The notes beneath the pieces are model-generated. The model made no database searches. It was given only the letters and a program-made list of their open reading frames with translations, and had not been told where the DNA came from. Position numbers and translations under genes: made by a program. This document shows positions 9,056 through 18,184 of a DNA stretch of 53,810 bases, piece by piece. Location of the stretch: positions 1 through 53,810 of the forward strand of contig OMYM01000207.1 of the NCBI GenBank assembly GCA_900315225.1, given 5' to 3'. The DNA comes from an uncultured Erysipelotrichaceae bacterium. GTDB taxonomy: Bacteria > Bacillota_I > Bacilli_A > Erysipelotrichales > Erysipelotrichaceae. Position 1 is the first letter of the stretch; each line of letters opens with the position of its first letter.

Positions 9056-9579
9056 AAAAGATTTGGATGATCATAGAGGCGCTCTTGTTGACGGGGTGCG
9101 CTGGCCACAATTATAAAAAGATTGAGTTTTTCGATGACGTGTTTACATTTGAATACGAGATGGAAAAGATTAACTTTCAATACGAAAAAGAGACACATGT
9201 AGAATCAGACGCTGTGTATGTTTCGCCAAAAATGGAGTTGGGGGTACTCCCAGAGAAGGGTGGCTATCGGGTGGAACTTTACGATAAAGAGTCGTTGGAT
9301 ACGCTATTTGGTTCCAGCTATGATAGCCAATTCACTGATTGGGAAAAAGTCAAGGAGTATGAACACAATCAATATCATGATTTTCAGGATGGTTGCGAAA
9401 GCGTTACAGTGGCGGGGAGCGAAGGCTGGCTGACACTAGCGCATGGAATGGAAAAACAAGATTATAAATTTTATTCGCTGTGGGTAGAGAAAGAAGGTTT
9501 GTTTGTGCATGTCGTGGTGGAAGGGTGGCTTGATCGAAAAGCAATGAATCACATTATTTCCACCTGGGAGTGGAAATGA
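9052..9579 (+). CDS. Putative lipoprotein of ABC operon
   Basis: A 175-residue protein with a short hydrophobic N-terminus ending in the lipobox LLTGC, so it is probably lipid-anchored outside the membrane. The mature part is acidic and aromatic-rich and matches no family I know. The start overlaps the upstream stop (ATGA), making it the last gene of the operon. No clear terminator follows before the mglB promoter. Confidence 0.65.
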   Translation: MKKIWMIIEALLLTGCAGHNYKKIEFFDDVFTFEYEMEKINFQYEKETHVESDAVYVSPKMELGVLPEKGGYRVELYDKESLDTLFGSSYDSQFTDWEKVKEYEHNQYHDFQDGCESVTVAGSEGWLTLAHGMEKQDYKFYSLWVEKEGLFVHVVVEGWLDRKAMNHIISTWEWK

Positions 9580-9664
9580 TGTGATCCTTGGAGAGAAAAA
9601 GACTGCCGTTTGCTATGGCGTGGTAAAGCGAAGAAATTTCTAGATGAATCCAAGATTTTTCAGC

Positions 9665-9734
9665 TTACAGAAACGGGGAAGTGTTGCTAGAATATGGGTG
9701 TTGGATGCCAAAGGCATCTGTTCATATGGAGGGA
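9665..9734 (+). promoter_or_regulatory. mglB promoter region and RBS
   Basis: TGCTAGAAT (ending 9693) is an extended -10; the -35 position holds TTACAG, a poor match, as expected of an activator-dependent promoter. A dyad GATGCC / GGCATC (9704-9718) lies in the leader and GGAGGGA (9728-9734) is the ribosome site. The response regulator at 13841 is a plausible activator. Confidence 0.4.
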
Positions 9735-9741
9735 AAAGATT

Positions 9742-10869
9742 ATGAACAAGTTTATGAAGGGCACATTGACAGTGCTCCTGTCCGCAGGAATGCTTGCTGG
9801 ATGCTCCAGCGCAAGCTCTGCCGCAGCTTCTACACCAAACAGCGCTACATCTTCTGCTGCTTCCAGCGTTGTCGACTCCACGGTTAGCTCCGTTGTCGAT
9901 TCTACTGTTAGCTCTGTCGTTGAAACAACCGATGGCGACCTTTCCACAAAGAAGGTTGGTGTCTGCATCTATAAGTATGACGACAACTTCATGACGCTTC
10001 TCAGAAACGAACTGAAGAGCTACTTGATCGCGCAGGGATTCTCTGAGTCCAACATCACGATCACTGATGGAAAGAACGACCAGTCTGAGCAGACGGCGCA
10101 GATCCAGAACTTCATTACCCAGAAGGTTGATGTCCTGATCGTCAACCCAGTCAACTCTTCTTCTTCTGAGACAATCACAGACATGGTTGTTGAAGCAGGA
10201 ATCCCGCTGGTTTACATCAACCGTGAGCCAGATGAGGCTGAGCAGGCTCGTTGGGCTGAAAATGACTGGGATGTCACATATGTTGGCGCAGATGCACGTC
10301 AGTCTGGCACAATGCAAGGCGAAATCATCGCTGACTTGGGTCTTGACGCAGTTGACTTCAATGGCAACGGCAAGATCGACTATATCATGATCAAGGGCGA
10401 CCCTGAGAACGTTGATGCTCAATATCGTACAGAATACTCCATCAAGGCTCTTGAGGATGCTAAGTTGGAAGTAAACAAAGTTGACGAGCAGGTTGGCATG
10501 TGGGATCAGTCCCAGGGTCAGACACTTGTTGCTAACTCTTTGGCACAATATGGCAAAGATGTCGAGGTTGTCTTCTGCAACAACGATGCAATGGCTATGG
10601 GTGCGAAGCAGTCCATCGAGACAGCAGGCAGAGTTGTTGGAACAGACATCTATCTGGTTGGCGTTGACGCTCTGTCCGAGGCTTGCGAGGCTATCCTTGA
10701 AGGAACAATGACTGGCACAGTCTTCAATGATCATATCGCTCAGTCTCATCAGGCTGCAGACGCTGCAATCGGCTTCGGTACAGGCGAAAAGGTTGAAAAT
10801 AAGTACACTTGCGATTATGTCAAGGTCACAGCTGACAACGCTAAGGAAATCCTTGATTCTTTGAAATAA
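9742..10869 (+). CDS. mglB: Galactose/methyl-galactoside ABC transporter substrate-binding lipoprotein
   Basis: Binds galactose or glucose-type sugars outside the membrane and hands them to MglC. The 375-residue protein has a lipobox (MLAGC), a low-complexity Ser/Ala/Val linker of about 40 residues containing repeated STVSSVVD units, then the periplasmic-binding fold. The Ca-binding loop of the GGBP family is present at about 205-213 (DFNGNGKID), and ANNDAMAMGA-type and VGVDAL motifs match E. coli MglB. The ATG at 9742 follows GGAGGGA; earlier in-frame starts would destroy the signal peptide. Confidence 0.9.
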   Translation: MNKFMKGTLTVLLSAGMLAGCSSASSAAASTPNSATSSAASSVVDSTVSSVVDSTVSSVVETTDGDLSTKKVGVCIYKYDDNFMTLLRNELKSYLIAQGFSESNITITDGKNDQSEQTAQIQNFITQKVDVLIVNPVNSSSSETITDMVVEAGIPLVYINREPDEAEQARWAENDWDVTYVGADARQSGTMQGEIIADLGLDAVDFNGNGKIDYIMIKGDPENVDAQYRTEYSIKALEDAKLEVNKVDEQVGMWDQSQGQTLVANSLAQYGKDVEVVFCNNDAMAMGAKQSIETAGRVVGTDIYLVGVDALSEACEAILEGTMTGTVFNDHIAQSHQAADAAIGFGTGEKVENKYTCDYVKVTADNAKEILDSLK

Positions 10870-10887
10870 TTGTTGGTTCACTAGCCT

Positions 10888-10916
10888 AGTGGTGCGGATG
10901 GTGTATCCGCACCACT
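10888..10916 (+). terminator. Hairpin between mglB and mglA
   Basis: A perfect 12-bp stem AGTGGTGCGGAT / ATCCGCACCACT with a weak TTTCT tail. It probably terminates part of the transcripts and protects the mglB 3' end, giving more binding protein than membrane components. Confidence 0.65.
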
Positions 10917-10944
10917 TTCTATCATAATTATACTAGGAGGAAAT

Positions 10945-12462
10945 ATGGCAGCAGAGTATAGACTGGAATTGAAGGGGATCTCGAAATCTTTCCCAGGTGT
11001 CAAGGCGCTTGACGGCGTCCAGCTTTCTGTTAGGCCGGCGACAGTGCATGCGTTGATGGGAGAAAATGGCGCTGGAAAGTCGACCTTGATGAAATGTCTG
11101 TTTGGCATTTACAAAATGGACACAGGAGAGATTTACCTTGATGGGGAGAAGGTCAACATCAACAATCCTGACGAAGCGATGAAGTATGGCGTGGCAATGG
11201 TGCACCAGGAGCTTCAGCCAGTGCTGGCGAGAAGCGTTGCCGAGAACATGTATCTTGGGCGTTTCCCAGTGCATAAGTATGGACCGCTACAGGTGATCGA
11301 CCACAAGACAATGAACGAAGAAACGAGCAGGTGGCTCAAAGAGCTTGGTCTTGACTTTGATCCAAAGGCTCCACTTGGATCACTTTCAATCGGCCAGATG
11401 CAGTGCGTAGAAATCGCCAAGGCGGTTTCCCATAACGCCAAGGTGATTATCTTCGATGAACCGACTTCTTCATTGTCCGACAAGGAAGTAGACTTTTTGT
11501 TCAAGATTATGAACGACTTGCGCGACAAGGGAGTCGCCATGATCTACATTTCCCACAAGATGGATGAAATCAAGCGCATTTCCGATGATGTTACGATCAT
11601 GCGTGATGGAACATACATTGGCACATGGCAGACAAGCGAGTTGACAACAGACCAAATCATCGCCAAGATGGTTGGGCGTGAATTGACCAATATTTATCCA
11701 GCGCGCAAGACAAAGCCTTCCGATGAAATCATCATGGAAGTCAAGCATATGACTTCCATCAACCCGAAGTCATTCCAAGATGTTTCGTTCAAGCTGAAGA
11801 AGGGCGAAGTCCTTGGCTTTGGCGGCTTGGTTGGCGCGCAAAGAACCGAACTCATGGAAGGAATCTTTGGCATCCGTACAACGACAAGCGGCGAAGTGAT
11901 TGTCAAAGGACAGCCGGTAAAGATCACCCAGCCGAGAGAAGCAATGAATGCCGGCATTGGAATGATCACCGAGGATAGAAGAGGAAACGGTATCCTTGGA
12001 CCATTGTCGATCAAGGACAACGTTGGCGTCAGTGTATATAACAAGTATCTACAGGCAGGATTCGTCCTGAATCATCCAGCCATTAACAAGATCGTTGATG
12101 AGAGCATTGAAAAACTCAGGATCAAGACACCGAGCATGCAGGAACACATTGCGAATCTTTCCGGTGGAAACCAGCAGAAGGTCATCATTGCCAGATGGCT
12201 GGCGAACAATCCCGATGTTCTGATCATGGATGAACCGACAAGAGGAATTGATGTTGGCGCAAAGCATGAAATCTATGAACTCATCAATGAACTAGTCGAA
12301 CAGGGTAAGTCAATCATTATGATTTCCTCAGAAATGGCGGAATTGTTGGGAATGTCCGACCGTGTTTATGTCATGTGCGCGGGACGTTTGACAGGTGAAA
12401 TTACAGATCCAGCGGAAATGACACAGGAAAAGGTCATGGAATACGCGACAAGGTTTAACTGA
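10945..12462 (+). CDS. mglA: Galactose/methyl-galactoside ABC transporter ATP-binding protein
   Basis: A 505-residue double ABC protein of the RbsA/MglA class. The first domain has Walker A GENGAGKST, a signature variant LSIGQ and Walker B VIIFDEPT. The second has the degenerate P-loop GGLVGAQRTEL typical of this class, signature LSGGNQQK and Walker B LIMDEPTRGID. AGGAGGAAAT precedes the ATG. It powers sugar import through MglC. Confidence 0.93.
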   Translation: MAAEYRLELKGISKSFPGVKALDGVQLSVRPATVHALMGENGAGKSTLMKCLFGIYKMDTGEIYLDGEKVNINNPDEAMKYGVAMVHQELQPVLARSVAENMYLGRFPVHKYGPLQVIDHKTMNEETSRWLKELGLDFDPKAPLGSLSIGQMQCVEIAKAVSHNAKVIIFDEPTSSLSDKEVDFLFKIMNDLRDKGVAMIYISHKMDEIKRISDDVTIMRDGTYIGTWQTSELTTDQIIAKMVGRELTNIYPARKTKPSDEIIMEVKHMTSINPKSFQDVSFKLKKGEVLGFGGLVGAQRTELMEGIFGIRTTTSGEVIVKGQPVKITQPREAMNAGIGMITEDRRGNGILGPLSIKDNVGVSVYNKYLQAGFVLNHPAINKIVDESIEKLRIKTPSMQEHIANLSGGNQQKVIIARWLANNPDVLIMDEPTRGIDVGAKHEIYELINELVEQGKSIIMISSEMAELLGMSDRVYVMCAGRLTGEITDPAEMTQEKVMEYATRFN

Positions 12463-12479
12463 TAACAGGGAGAACAAAA

Positions 12480-13466
12480 ATGAATAAGAAAAAAATATCT
12501 GATTTTCTAACGAACTACGGCGTGATCATGATCATGATCATCCTGGTTCTCTATACAGGCTTGACATCTCAGAACTTCTTCACGGCGAACAACTTCAAGA
12601 ACATTTTATTGAACATGAGTTTCCGTCTCGTCATCGCTTTGGGTATTTCCGGATGCATTATCACGGCGGGTTGCGACCTTTCCGCAGGACGTATGATTGG
12701 CTTTGCGGCTTGTATCGCAGGAACCCTCTTGCAAAGAGCGGATTACTCAGGTAAGTTTGCCTTGTTTGCGAATATGGATCCACTGAATCCGTTAGTAGCG
12801 ATGGTCATTGTCATGTTGGTATGCGGCTTCTTTGGCGCTATTACAGGTTTCTTCATTGCCTACCTGAGCGTTCCTCCATTTATCGCTACGATGGCGATGA
12901 TGGAAGTCATCTATGGTATCGCATTGATCTACACAGGCGCTACGCCACTGGGTGGTTATACAAAGGACTACACGGGATTCTCCTCGGGGACGTTCCTAGG
13001 CATTAGCTACCTGATCTGGATTGCCTTGCTTGTTGCGGCGATCACTTGGTTCATCTTCAATATGACACGCCATGGCAAGTACATGTATGCGATTGGTGGA
13101 AACCCACAGGCAGCCGAAGTTGCCGGTGTTCCAGTAAAGTTGACGCTTGTCCTCATCTACATGAAGGCAGCCATGATGTATGCCTTGGCAGGATTCATGA
13201 TTGGCGCTAAGTCGGGTGGTGCATCTGTCAACACAGGTCTTGGCTATGAGATGGAAGCCATTGCGGCATGTACCATTGGTGGAGTCTCGGTATCTGGCGG
13301 ACGTGGAAAAGTTTCTTCGGCATTCATTGGCGTGGCGGTATTCGAACTCTTGAAGACAGCCCTGCAATATCTGGGTGTTGACTCTAATGCGCAATATATT
13401 TCCTTGGGTATCGTTATCTTCATCGCGATTTCCCTCGATATCAGGAAATACGTCGCAAAGAAATAA
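12480..13466 (+). CDS. mglC: Galactose/methyl-galactoside ABC transporter permease
   Basis: A 328-residue BPD_transp_2-family permease with about nine to ten membrane helices. Family marks include GGNPQAAEVAGVPV, the cytoplasmic coupling region, and CTIGGVSVSGGRGK near the C-terminus. It starts 17 bases after mglA and ends the transporter operon with a strong terminator. Confidence 0.93.
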   Translation: MNKKKISDFLTNYGVIMIMIILVLYTGLTSQNFFTANNFKNILLNMSFRLVIALGISGCIITAGCDLSAGRMIGFAACIAGTLLQRADYSGKFALFANMDPLNPLVAMVIVMLVCGFFGAITGFFIAYLSVPPFIATMAMMEVIYGIALIYTGATPLGGYTKDYTGFSSGTFLGISYLIWIALLVAAITWFIFNMTRHGKYMYAIGGNPQAAEVAGVPVKLTLVLIYMKAAMMYALAGFMIGAKSGGASVNTGLGYEMEAIAACTIGGVSVSGGRGKVSSAFIGVAVFELLKTALQYLGVDSNAQYISLGIVIFIAISLDIRKYVAKK

Positions 13467-13485
13467 ATACAATCTTGTTTACGAG

Positions 13486-13509
13486 CCTCGGGTTATCCCC
13501 GAGGTTTTT
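13486..13509 (+). terminator. Terminator of mglBAC
   Basis: Stem CCTCGGG / CCCGAGG with loop TTATC and five T. Confidence 0.85.
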
Positions 13510-13542
13510 GTGATATCATTCTAGTTGGGGGAAAAAGATGTC

Positions 13543-13848
13543 ATGAATATCGACACATTGATCAATACGGCAGGGATCCCGGCTTTGATGGGATGCATTT
13601 GCCTGTACTACGCATATAGACTCTTAGCCAAAAATGACTACAAGGGTGTTGTCGTCAGGGGGACAAAGCCAAGGCATCCCGAGGAATTCTGCCGAGAGGG
13701 AGGAAAATTGCTTATTGGCTTTGGCGTTGCGTCTTTTCTGATGGGCGCATTGATGCTGGTGAATCCAATCATTGGACTGATTGAAATTGTCATAGCCGTA
13801 GTGGCAATTGTAATACTTTGGAAAAAGATGGCGGAAAAACATGGATAA
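13543..13848 (+). CDS. Small two-helix membrane protein
   Basis: A 101-residue protein with a hydrophobic N-terminal segment (ALMGCICLYYAYRLL), a basic loop, and two closely spaced C-terminal segments. Not a recognised family. GGGGGA lies 11 bases before the ATG; an in-frame TTG at 13525 is less likely. It overlaps the response-regulator gene by 8 bases and so starts the sensing operon, where it may assist the kinase. Confidence 0.6.
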   Translation: MNIDTLINTAGIPALMGCICLYYAYRLLAKNDYKGVVVRGTKPRHPEEFCREGGKLLIGFGVASFLMGALMLVNPIIGLIEIVIAVVAIVILWKKMAEKHG

Positions 13849-15448
13849 GTATTCAGTGATGTTGGTGGATGACGAAGAAGATGTCATTCAGGTCATCATA
13901 AAAAAGATGGATTGGGATGCATTGGGGTTTTCCATGCCAGTGTATGCGAGCAATGGCTTGGAAGCATTGGAACTGGCGGAAAACATGCACCCGGATGTGG
14001 TGATGACAGATATCAAGATGCCTTATATCGATGGCTTGGAGCTATGTCGCAGGCTCAAGGAAATGTATCCCGACATTCGCATCATCGTCTTTTCTGGCTT
14101 CAATGAGTTTGAATATGCCAAGGAAGCGGTGCATTTGGATGTACAGGAGTATCTGTTAAAGCCAATGGATTTCAATGAATTGACCGCAATCTTTGAAAGA
14201 GTCAAGGAAAACCTGGACAAGACAAGGGATGAAAAGAACAATCTTCAGCGCTTGCAGGAATACTACATGCAATCTTTGCCCTTGTTGCGGGAAAATTTCT
14301 ATGTGTCATTGATTCAAGGGAATATCAAGGAAGACGAAATCGATCAGTATGTGACAGGATATCAGATTGACTTGAAAGGTCCTTGTTTCTGCATAGCGAT
14401 TCTGCATGCGTCCTTGTCCCATAAGCCAGAGGGGATGGATGCTACATTGATGGATCTCTCTGTCAGACGATTGGCGGAAGAGTCAATTTCGAAAAGATGG
14501 GATTGTCGGTATTGCACATATCTAGGCAATACGGTCGTCATTGCCCAGATGAAGAGGAAAGAAGATGTCATAGAGCTTACGGATGAGCTTGACATGCTTT
14601 GTCGATTAGCAAACGATGTCTCCAAGATCATCGTGACGGCGGGCATTGGCACCACTGTCGATGGCATGATGGGATTGTCTGAATCATACAATGGCGCGCG
14701 CAACGCCATTTCATACAGGGCGCTTTACGGGCGTGTCAAGGCGATCAATATCACTGAAATAGATCCTGATACAGAAGGACACCCGATCCAAGACGCAGAG
14801 AGCGAGTTGCGTCCCATCTTCAAGATGATCAAGTTTGACCAAGGCGATGTGCCGCTGGAAACGCTTGTCGATGCGTTTATGGCAAAAAACGCGGGCAACT
14901 TTCCCAGTATCCAGTCGTATCATTTGTTTGTCATGAACGTATTCAGCGAGCTTTATCGCTTTGCGAAAAACAACGAACTGGACATCAACGCTATATTCCC
15001 TGACAACGAAGATGTATATGTCTTGGCGCAACAGATGGGAATCGATGAATTGTCCGCATGGCTCAAGGATGTGGCGGCACGCATGCACGACATGATCCAG
15101 AAAAAAAGAAACGATACAACGCGTTCATTTGTTGAAAAAGCCAGAGACTATGTGAAAGACCACTACGATCAGCAGGATCTTTCTGTCAATGTCTTATGTT
15201 GTCACCTAGGGGTGTCGGCGGCTTACTTCTCTACGGTATTCAAACGAGAAACAGGCAAGACGTTTGTCAACTACCTGACAGACTATCGCATGGAAAAAGC
15301 GGTGGAGCTGTTGATTGAGCGTGACGAGAAGACATATGTCGTTGCGAAAAAAGTCGGGTACGCCGACCCGAACTACTTCAGCTACGTGTTTAAGAAACAA
15401 TTCGGCATGTCGCCATCAAGATACAAGTCAAAAGAGGCAGGGAAATGA
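13841..15448 (+). CDS. YesN-type response regulator (AraC family output)
   Basis: A 535-residue regulator. The receiver at 1-120 has the acidic pair DDEED, phosphoacceptor D57 in MTDIKMP and Lys in LLKPMD. A long middle domain (about 150-420) resembles the linker of YesN-like proteins. The C-terminal 105 residues hold two AraC helix-turn-helix motifs ending in YFSYVFKKQFGMSPSRYK. It overlaps the kinase gene by 4 bases. In this family the regulator usually activates a nearby sugar transporter operon, here most likely mglBAC. Confidence 0.92.
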   Translation: MDKYSVMLVDDEEDVIQVIIKKMDWDALGFSMPVYASNGLEALELAENMHPDVVMTDIKMPYIDGLELCRRLKEMYPDIRIIVFSGFNEFEYAKEAVHLDVQEYLLKPMDFNELTAIFERVKENLDKTRDEKNNLQRLQEYYMQSLPLLRENFYVSLIQGNIKEDEIDQYVTGYQIDLKGPCFCIAILHASLSHKPEGMDATLMDLSVRRLAEESISKRWDCRYCTYLGNTVVIAQMKRKEDVIELTDELDMLCRLANDVSKIIVTAGIGTTVDGMMGLSESYNGARNAISYRALYGRVKAINITEIDPDTEGHPIQDAESELRPIFKMIKFDQGDVPLETLVDAFMAKNAGNFPSIQSYHLFVMNVFSELYRFAKNNELDINAIFPDNEDVYVLAQQMGIDELSAWLKDVAARMHDMIQKKRNDTTRSFVEKARDYVKDHYDQQDLSVNVLCCHLGVSAAYFSTVFKRETGKTFVNYLTDYRMEKAVELLIERDEKTYVVAKKVGYADPNYFSYVFKKQFGMSPSRYKSKEAGK

Positions 15449-17250
15449 ACAGTGCGCCGAAGAAAAGACAATGGAGAAACTCAACGCAAATGGAATTGAT
15501 CGTGACGTATTCCATTGTTTTTCTTGTGCTTATCATTGCCCTGACAGTTTCCCTCTACACTGGCTTTTCGACTAGGATGCGGGAATCATCCGTCCAAGAG
15601 TCCGCAAAGCTTCTGGAACAAACTGGCAAGAGTCTGGAAGACTACTTGCATAACATGCGAAGAACCGCCTATGCGATCTACTACAATGTAATCAAATCCA
15701 AGGACATTGCGGTTGATTCATTCAACAGCGAGATGAGCTTGCTTTATCAGGCAAACCGCGATTCCCTTGTGTCAGTAGCATTGTATAGAAGCGATGGCAC
15801 ACTGGTTGCGGCATCACCCAATGCGGTGGAGAAAAAAGACGTTGATGCCAAGGAACAGGAATGGTTTGAGGAAGCCATGCGGCAGATGGAAAACCAACAC
15901 TTCTCCAATCCCCATGTGCAGAATCTCTTCGACAATCCTGGCTATCAATACCATTGGGTCGTTTCTCTTTCCGAGGCAGTGAACATGACGGAAAACGGAA
16001 ATTACGTGCCTGGCGTGCTTCTCGTGGACATGAGCTATACCGCGATCAAGGAGAAGATGGATGATGTAAATTCAGGTCGTTCCGACAATTCCTACATCTA
16101 CCTGACAGATCCCCTGGGTAATATCATCTATCACCCGCAGCAAATGCAAATCGGGGCAGGATTGTTCAAGGAAAACAATCGGGTTGTAAGGAACTATGGC
16201 GATGGCGTGCATGAGGAAACTTTCCAGGGCGTGGACAGGACGGTCATTGTCGATACGATCAGCTATACCGGCTGGAAGATGGTATCCGTCATTCCCAGCG
16301 AGAGCATGTCTGCCTTGCTGTACAACACAAAGGCGTTTGTCGTAATGATCACAGCGGCGGTAATATTGGCCGCATTCCTTGTCAACCAAATCGTTGCGGC
16401 ACGTATTTCCAAACCCTTGATCCGTCTTTCCGATACCATCCAAAACCTAGAAAACGGTGCGGTTCTTGATGGTCGGGTGTATGATGATGGCTCCCTGGAA
16501 GTCGTCAACCTAGGCAAGGCGATTGAATCCTACATCAGCCAGATTGACCGCCTTATGCAAGATGTAGTCAATGAACAAGAGGAAAAAAGGACATTGGAAC
16601 TGGATGCCTTGCAATCACAGATAAATCCCCATTTCCTCTACAACACATTGGATTCCATTATGTGGATGATCGAAGGGGAAAAGAACCAAGAGGCGATCTT
16701 TATGATCAGTCAATTGGCGCAATTGTTCCGTATTTCTCTTTCCCAAGGCATGACCATGATCAGCATGAGGGATGAAATCAAACATGTCCAAAGCTACATG
16801 AATATCCAGAAAGTCAGATACAAGAATCGGTTTACCTGTGAATTCGATGTTTCCGAGGAGATTCTCGATTGCATTACCGTGAAACTGATCATCCAGCCAA
16901 TCCTGGAGAATGCCATCTACCATGGCGTCAAGGACATGGAGGAAGGAGAGATCCACGTCCATGGCTATCGGGACGGGGACGATGTATATATCGATGTGAC
17001 AGACAACGGATATGGTATGAGCGAGGAAGAAGTGGCACGCCTGTTTGAAGACAAGATCCACCGCTCTTCACGCGGATCTGGCGTAGGAATGATGAACGTA
17101 CACAAGAGAATCAGGCTGCGCTTTGGCGAGCCATATGGCCTGATCGCTGAAAGCGAGCTGGACGTAGGCACCCGTATCCGCATCCATATTCCCTATATTC
17201 CCTTTACGCCGGATAATCAAAAGAAACTGGAGAATAGGAGAGGCGCATGA
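15445..17250 (+). CDS. YesM-type sensor histidine kinase
   Basis: A 601-residue membrane kinase. TM1 is about residues 17-40, then an extracellular Cache-like sensor of about 250 residues, TM2 about 290-315, a HAMP linker, the His_kinase domain with phospho-acceptor H396 in QINPHFLYN, and a HATPase_c domain with DNGYGMS and GSGVGMMNV. It phosphorylates the preceding YesN-type regulator. Two sugar-binding-protein homologues follow in the same operon and may present ligand to its sensor domain. Confidence 0.92.
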   Translation: MNSAPKKRQWRNSTQMELIVTYSIVFLVLIIALTVSLYTGFSTRMRESSVQESAKLLEQTGKSLEDYLHNMRRTAYAIYYNVIKSKDIAVDSFNSEMSLLYQANRDSLVSVALYRSDGTLVAASPNAVEKKDVDAKEQEWFEEAMRQMENQHFSNPHVQNLFDNPGYQYHWVVSLSEAVNMTENGNYVPGVLLVDMSYTAIKEKMDDVNSGRSDNSYIYLTDPLGNIIYHPQQMQIGAGLFKENNRVVRNYGDGVHEETFQGVDRTVIVDTISYTGWKMVSVIPSESMSALLYNTKAFVVMITAAVILAAFLVNQIVAARISKPLIRLSDTIQNLENGAVLDGRVYDDGSLEVVNLGKAIESYISQIDRLMQDVVNEQEEKRTLELDALQSQINPHFLYNTLDSIMWMIEGEKNQEAIFMISQLAQLFRISLSQGMTMISMRDEIKHVQSYMNIQKVRYKNRFTCEFDVSEEILDCITVKLIIQPILENAIYHGVKDMEEGEIHVHGYRDGDDVYIDVTDNGYGMSEEEVARLFEDKIHRSSRGSGVGMMNVHKRIRLRFGEPYGLIAESELDVGTRIRIHIPYIPFTPDNQKKLENRRGA

Positions 17251-18179
17251 AGAAGAGAAACATGATAACGACGATGGTTGTTGTCATTGTCGCGATCGCC
17301 GTCATGGTTTCGTCATTTTTGATGATGCGTCATGTGGAGCCAACGGAAAGGCACAAGATATCGGTGATCTTGAACAAGAGTTCTGATTCCCGCTGGACAT
17401 CGTTGGTTGCTGGATTGCGAGAAGCAGCGATGGAAAACGATGTAAACCTGAATATTGTGACAACCGATCTCATGGATAGCCTAGAACAAGAGATTGAAAT
17501 CGCATCGCGGGAGATCAATGCTGGCGCGCAAGGAATCATCATCGACTTGGCGGGCGATGAGTCCATTGATGAACTTGTCACAAGATTCTCCCATTTGGCT
17601 CCCCTTGAGATTATCGACTCAGGGGAATACAGCGGGTATGGCGAGAATAATATCGCCAGTATATACACCGATGACACAAAAGTTGGCCAAACCCTATGTA
17701 ATCTTCTTTTGGAACAGGACGATGTCGCGAGCATTGGAATTTTAGCCGGTACTCTTAGTCAATCAATATCCACGCGCCTATCTTCGCTTTTAAGCGCATG
17801 CAAGGAAAACGGCATCTTTGTCAAATGGGTCAAGGTCGATGAAGACATAGAAGTGGCAGACCTCGATGCCATAGTAGCCTTGGAAAACGGGGCGCTAGAA
17901 AAAGCTGGCGATACCTTGGCGAGCGTTCAACAACACATTTTCCTTATTGGCTACGGCAATTCCAAGAAAAACATTTACTATCTTGACAATGGAGTCATTG
18001 ACGCTATGATTGTGCCGCATGAGTTCCAAATGGGATATCTTGCGCTCACAAACGTGTTGGATCGGATAGAAAACCCTACCGCTTTGATGTCCAGCAAAAT
18101 CGTGGATACGGTGGTCGTTGAGCGGGACATGATATTTACAAGCGAGATGGAAACACTGCTGTTTCCAATTACCAGGTGA
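17247..18179 (+). CDS. Membrane-anchored sugar-binding-protein homologue
   Basis: A 310-residue protein with one N-terminal hydrophobic segment (about residues 8-27) and no lipobox Cys, so it is probably anchored by an uncleaved helix. The rest is a Peripla_BP_4-type fold: KISVILNKSSDSRW at the start, and paired lobes with GIIIDLAGDE and IGILAG strands. It overlaps the kinase gene by 4 bases. The layout recalls XylFII, the membrane-bound binding protein that signals through LytS/YesN in clostridia. A co-receptor role is inference; the sugar is unknown. Confidence 0.8.
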   Translation: MKKRNMITTMVVVIVAIAVMVSSFLMMRHVEPTERHKISVILNKSSDSRWTSLVAGLREAAMENDVNLNIVTTDLMDSLEQEIEIASREINAGAQGIIIDLAGDESIDELVTRFSHLAPLEIIDSGEYSGYGENNIASIYTDDTKVGQTLCNLLLEQDDVASIGILAGTLSQSISTRLSSLLSACKENGIFVKWVKVDEDIEVADLDAIVALENGALEKAGDTLASVQQHIFLIGYGNSKKNIYYLDNGVIDAMIVPHEFQMGYLALTNVLDRIENPTALMSSKIVDTVVVERDMIFTSEMETLLFPITR

Positions 18180-18184
18180 GGCTC

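Noticed and set aside
9895..9935. Repeated Ser/Val codons in mglB as a nucleotide repeat element
   Set aside because: They encode the low-complexity linker after the lipobox, common in lipoproteins, and are in frame.
9640..10881. A 413-codon open frame on the minus strand
   Set aside because: It is the antisense of mglB, rich in Cys, Asn and Val as expected of a complement frame, and has no domain.
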